Assembly (NCBI GenBank): GCA_003567495.1
Contig: PWZK01000120.1
Coordinates: forward strand, 1 to 8,033
Direction: 5' to 3'
Source of the DNA: Candidatus Brocadiaceae bacterium
Lineage (GTDB): Bacteria; Planctomycetota; Brocadiia; SM23-32
Length of the DNA stretch: 8,033 nucleotides
Part shown: piece after piece, positions 5,417-8,033 of the stretch
Layout of the letters: each line of letters begins with the position of its first letter
Position numbering within the stretch: the stretch's first letter is position 1
Made by a program: the position numbers and the translations under genes
Notes under the pieces: generated by a model
Told to the model about the DNA's origin: nothing
Databases searched by the model: none
What the model saw: only the letters and a program-made list of their open reading frames with translations

Positions 5417-6031
5417 GTGACCGGAGAAAACCAAAGTATGCCATACCTGGCTGAAGGCGAAGAGCAGGAAAAAAACAACAAACAGGACCGCTCCCTTGCC
5501 GAGCGTCTTTTCAAAAAAAGAATCGTTATCCTTGCGGAGCCGGTATCTAAAGAGCTGGCCGAAAAAATCATTTCAAAACTCATTTTAATGGACGAAGAGG
5601 ACGAGTCGGCGCCAATCCACCTGCACATAAACTCTCCGGGCGGAGACGTGGATGCCGGATTTGCCATATTCGATACAATTCGTTACATATCCGCACCCGT
5701 GATGTGCATATCAAACGGGCTCGTGGCAAGTGCTGCCGTAATTATACTGCTTGCAGCAAAGAAAGAAAACAGACTGAGCCTGCCCAATTCCAGGTTCCTC
5801 ATGCATCAGCCCTCGACGGGAGTTCGGGGATCCACCGCAGACATACGGATAGAGGCCAATGAAATAGTAAAGATGCGTGAGAAAATCAACGATATTATAG
5901 CACTGGAAACGGGCCAGGATATTGAGAAAGTAGAAAAAGATACCACGCGCAACTACTGGATAAATGCCGAAGAAGCCATTGAATACGGACTTATATCCAG
6001 GGTGGTGTCTTCCAGATCGGACATGGGTTAA
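5417..6031 (+). CDS. clpP: ClpP-family protease subunit with altered catalytic triad
   Basis: ClpP forms the barrel-shaped serine protease that degrades proteins delivered by Clp ATPases. The 204-residue product (GTG start) has the fold throughout: INSPGGDVDAGFAIFDTIRY (71-90), the nucleophile region GLVASAAV with Ser105, FLMHQPSTG with His130, and DTTRNYWINAEEAIEYGLI (175-193). Spacing Ser-His (25) and His-to-third residue (49) equals that of E. coli ClpP as I recall it, but the third triad residue is Asn179 (codon AAC, 5951-5953), not Asp. The nucleophile motif is also changed from the common GQAASMGA. The N-terminal axial-loop region is charged and unlike the usual PMVVEQTGRGE start. Listeria ClpP1 is a known natural Asn variant with weak activity needing a partner, so this may be a second, regulatory or hetero-oligomeric ClpP. 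No Clp ATPase gene is in view. Family assignment is firm; activity is uncertain. Confidence 0.92.
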   Translation: MTGENQSMPYLAEGEEQEKNNKQDRSLAERLFKKRIVILAEPVSKELAEKIISKLILMDEEDESAPIHLHINSPGGDVDAGFAIFDTIRYISAPVMCISNGLVASAAVIILLAAKKENRLSLPNSRFLMHQPSTGVRGSTADIRIEANEIVKMREKINDIIALETGQDIEKVEKDTTRNYWINAEEAIEYGLISRVVSSRSDMG

Positions 6032-6081
6032 AAGATATTTTTCTTACGGCATTTCCTTTTTTACGGCGGAAAGAATATTAA

Positions 6082-7044
6082 ATGAACGAGACACCGGCCA
6101 ATATTGCAAAGGAAACCCTCCTTAACGAAGCGGAAGCTCTCAGAGACGCCGCTCTGCGCATCGGGAGTTCGGTGGAAAAAGCGGCGCGAATCATTATCGC
6201 TTCAGAAGGGAAAATAGTAATTACCGGCCTCGGAAAATCAGGCATCGTCGCGGAAAAAATAGTCTCGACCTTGCGCAGCTTCGGTTTTCCGGCGGTTTTC
6301 ATACATGCCACGGAGGCTTTTCACGGCGATATGGGCGTGTATGGGAGCGGTGATGTGACGATAATGCTCAGCAAAAGCGGAACGACCCCTGAGCTTTTCA
6401 GCCTGATTCCAATGCTGCGGCGCTTAGATTCGCCCGTTATCGGAATTCTCGGCAATACGACCACCGGGCTGGCAAAGGAGGTGGACTGCGTCATCGACGC
6501 ATCGGTAAAACGTGAAGCAGATATGCTCAACATTGCCCCTACCTCCAGCAGCACGCTGGCCATGGCCATGGGCGACGCACTGGCAGTTACGCTTGTGCGC
6601 ATAAGCGGACTGACCCGTGAGGATTTCGCCGCCTGCCATCCGGGCGGACAGCTCGGCAAGAACCTGGAGCGCACGGTTGAAAACGTTATGCACCGGGACG
6701 TGCCGGCGCTTACGGCCGAAAAGACGCTCAAAGACGCTGTTGTCGCCCTGAGCTACCGACCGCTGGGGGCGGTCTGCATCGTTGAAAACGACCGGCTTTG
6801 CGGTATAATTACGGACGGAGACGTGCGCAGAGCCATCCAGAAAAATATCGATATCAATACCGCAAAAGTCGCCGACATTATGAATATCGGCCCCGTTTCT
6901 GTGTCTGCCGATGCACCGCTAAACACGGCCCTGGAACTGATGGAAAACCGCCCGTCTCAGATCTCGGTGCTGCCGGTCGTCTCGGAGAAACAAAAACTGC
7001 TCGGCCTCATCCGTTTGCATGATATATACCAGGTGGGCGACTAG
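6082..7044 (+). CDS. kdsD: Arabinose-5-phosphate isomerase (KdsD/KpsF family)
   Basis: This enzyme interconverts ribulose-5-phosphate and arabinose-5-phosphate, the committed precursor of KDO. The 320 residues have the family's standard layout: a SIS sugar-isomerase domain at about 30-175, with VITGLGKSGIVAEK (46-59), AFHGDMG (79-85, His81), SKSGTTPE (97-104) and NIAPTSSSTLA (150-160), then ACHPGGQLGKNL (184-195, His186), then two CBS domains at about 198-257 and 263-320 (the first ends ITDGDVRRAIQ). Both histidines thought to be important in this family are present. The motif around His81 reads HATEAFHGD where HPGEA.HGD is common, a small change. It begins 50 nt after clpP and ends 27 nt before kdsA. 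The ribosome site is weak (GGCGGAAAG). Since kdsA and kdsB follow, a lipopolysaccharide role is more likely than a capsule-only KpsF role. Confidence 0.95.
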   Translation: MNETPANIAKETLLNEAEALRDAALRIGSSVEKAARIIIASEGKIVITGLGKSGIVAEKIVSTLRSFGFPAVFIHATEAFHGDMGVYGSGDVTIMLSKSGTTPELFSLIPMLRRLDSPVIGILGNTTTGLAKEVDCVIDASVKREADMLNIAPTSSSTLAMAMGDALAVTLVRISGLTREDFAACHPGGQLGKNLERTVENVMHRDVPALTAEKTLKDAVVALSYRPLGAVCIVENDRLCGIITDGDVRRAIQKNIDINTAKVADIMNIGPVSVSADAPLNTALELMENRPSQISVLPVVSEKQKLLGLIRLHDIYQVGD

Positions 7045-7065
7045 CCCGCATATTTCTTATATACC
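7042..7065 (+). repeat. CCCGCATATTTC element at the kdsD stop codon
   Basis: The kdsD stop TAG continues into CCCGCATATTTCTTATATACC, similar to the inverted copy at 5354-5372 and to the shorter copy after kdsA at 7876-7893. It fills most of the 27-nt gap before kdsA, where I see no Shine-Dalgarno sequence. Confidence 0.55.
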
Positions 7066-7071
7066 GCTTCA

Positions 7072-7878
7072 ATGGATAAAACTAATTGGCCCATCTTCGA
7101 CAGGTTTGTTCTTATCGCGGGCCCCTGCGTCTTAGAATCACGAAAGCAGGCGCTCGAGATCGCGGGCGAGCTTCACAGGATCGCTGGTGAGTTCGACATC
7201 AGGCCGGTTTTCAAAGCCTCCTTCGACAAAGCCAATCGCAGCAGTATTGATTCGTTTCGTTCCATCGGAACAAAAGAATCGCTTGATTCGCTTCAGGAGG
7301 TGAAGAGAAAATACGGGATGCTTGTCGTCACAGACGTGCACGAAACCACGCAGGTGGCCGAGGTGGCCGAGGTGGCGGATATAATACAGATACCCGCATT
7401 TCTGTGCAGGCAAACAGATCTGATACTGGCAGCAGCCGAAACCGGCCGTGTGGTAAACATAAAAAAAGGGCAGTTCATGGCGCCTGAAGACATGCGGTAT
7501 GCCGTTGAGAAAGTTAAATCAACGGGCAGTGACAGTGTTTTTATCACCGAACGAGGATCGAGTTTCGGATACCATAACCTCGTGGTCGATATGCGCGGGC
7601 TGGTGATCATGAAAAAATTTGCGCCGGTGGTGTTTGATGCCACACACAGCGTGCAGCTGCCCGGAGGACGGGGAGGCGAAAGCGGAGGCCGGCGGGAATT
7701 CGTGCCCGCCCTGGCCCGCGCAGCTGCGGCAACGGGAATATCAGGGCTGTTTGTAGAGACACATCCCGACCCCGACAAAGCCCCGAGCGACGGGCCGAAC
7801 ATGATAACTCCGGCAGCGCTCAGAGATATTTTGAGCGTGGTAATGCCCATCCACAACATGGTAAACCGATGTCATTAG
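7072..7878 (+). CDS. kdsA: 3-deoxy-8-phosphooctulonate (KDO-8-P) synthase, metal-dependent type
   Basis: KdsA condenses phosphoenolpyruvate with arabinose-5-phosphate to make KDO-8-phosphate. The 268 residues cover the whole (beta/alpha)8 barrel: [10 protein letters not shown] (14-23), [12 protein letters not shown] (47-58), [13 protein letters not shown] (106-118), KKGQF (131-135), [12 protein letters not shown] (165-176), [12 protein letters not shown] (188-199) and [17 protein letters not shown] (227-243). Cys19 replaces the Asn of the E. coli type. With His192, Glu229 and Asp240 it gives the four metal ligands known from the Aquifex enzyme, so this is the metal-dependent class. The normally conserved RG.GLE loop after KANRSS reads RSIGTKES (63-70), an unusual change near the arabinose-5-phosphate site. 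The start ATGGATAAAA lacks a ribosome site, so translation may depend on coupling to kdsD. kdsB begins 13 nt downstream. Confidence 0.96.
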   Translation: MDKTNWPIFDRFVLIAGPCVLESRKQALEIAGELHRIAGEFDIRPVFKASFDKANRSSIDSFRSIGTKESLDSLQEVKRKYGMLVVTDVHETTQVAEVAEVADIIQIPAFLCRQTDLILAAAETGRVVNIKKGQFMAPEDMRYAVEKVKSTGSDSVFITERGSSFGYHNLVVDMRGLVIMKKFAPVVFDATHSVQLPGGRGGESGGRREFVPALARAAAATGISGLFVETHPDPDKAPSDGPNMITPAALRDILSVVMPIHNMVNRCH

Positions 7879-7893
7879 CCCGCATTTCATAAT
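7876..7893 (+). repeat. Short CCCGCATTTCATAA element at the kdsA stop codon
   Basis: The kdsA stop TAG runs into CCCGCATTTCATAATG, a copy lacking two bases relative to the form at 5354-5372. Its end merges with the kdsB start codon. No Shine-Dalgarno sequence is present in the 13-nt gap. Confidence 0.55.
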
Positions 7894-8033
7894 GGATAAA
7901 AACAGCACGTTAATTGTAATTCCCGCTCGATACGGGTCAAGCCGGTTTCCCGGCAAGCCGCTTGCCGATATTCTCGGACACAGCATGCTGGAGCGTGTCT
8001 GCAGGAACGTCCTTGCTGCGGCGGCATCCATGA
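7892..8033 (+). CDS. kdsB: CMP-KDO synthetase (3-deoxy-manno-octulosonate cytidylyltransferase), 5' part
   Basis: KdsB activates KDO with CTP, giving CMP-KDO, the donor for KDO transfer to lipid A. Only 47 complete codons are present because the window ends. They read [19 protein letters not shown] followed by [20 protein letters not shown], the family's nucleotide-binding N-terminus ([17 protein letters not shown], residues 10-27). The frame stays open to the last base. The start ATGGATAAAA mirrors that of kdsA, and the gap of 13 nt without a ribosome site suggests translational coupling. The first residues alone are diagnostic for this cytidylyltransferase family, and the neighbours kdsD and kdsA confirm it. 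Whether the rest is intact cannot be seen. Confidence 0.92.
   Translation, partial: MDKNSTLIVIPARYGSSRFPGKPLADILGHSMLERVCRNVLAAAASM

Noticed and set aside
1..8033. tRNA, rRNA, CRISPR array, riboswitch, transposase or phage genes
   Set aside because: I looked on both strands and found no cloverleaf-like sequence, regular spacer-repeat pattern, known aptamer core or mobile-element enzyme motif.

Overview
The window is a chromosomal segment from a Gram-negative-type bacterium. The evidence is three consecutive genes for KDO (3-deoxy-manno-octulosonate), the inner-core sugar of lipopolysaccharide, plus a periplasmic SurA-type chaperone. The gaps contain short degenerate repeat arrays and palindromes, including a CCTGCCTG/CAGGCAGG-type hairpin. 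I associate this style with uncultured Omnitrophota and other PVC-like or deltaproteobacterial-like genomes. That placement is an impression, not something the sequence proves.

Layout. Positions 1-476 are non-coding and rich in repeats. trpD (anthranilate phosphoribosyltransferase, 477-1508, +) stands alone and converges on dxs. The minus strand carries rpsU (ribosomal protein S21, 3610-3819) followed by dxs (1-deoxy-D-xylulose-5-phosphate synthase, 1644-3542), probably one transcript from a strong promoter at 3898-3926. A second promoter, back to back with the first (3937-3966), fires rightward through a repeat-containing leader of about 230 nt into a run of same-strand genes: a SurA/PpiC-like secreted chaperone (4203-5243), a ClpP-family protease subunit (5417-6031), kdsD/kpsF (6082-7044), kdsA (7072-7878) and the first 47 codons of kdsB (7892 to the window end).

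How the genes work together. KdsD makes arabinose-5-phosphate, KdsA condenses it with phosphoenolpyruvate to KDO-8-phosphate, and KdsB activates KDO with CTP, so three of the four steps to CMP-KDO are encoded in order (the KdsC phosphatase is not seen here). The SurA-like and ClpP-like genes ahead of them suggest a mixed envelope-biogenesis and quality-control operon.

Main points of interest: the ClpP homologue keeps Ser and His of the catalytic triad at canonical spacing but has Asn where the catalytic Asp should be; the leaders of trpD and of the surA-like gene share three colinear repeat blocks; part of one leader is a 98-bp segment bounded by near-perfect inverted repeats; and a short CCCGCATATTTCATAA-type element sits at three junctions of the rightward gene run. 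I found no clearly new defence, mobile or RNA system.
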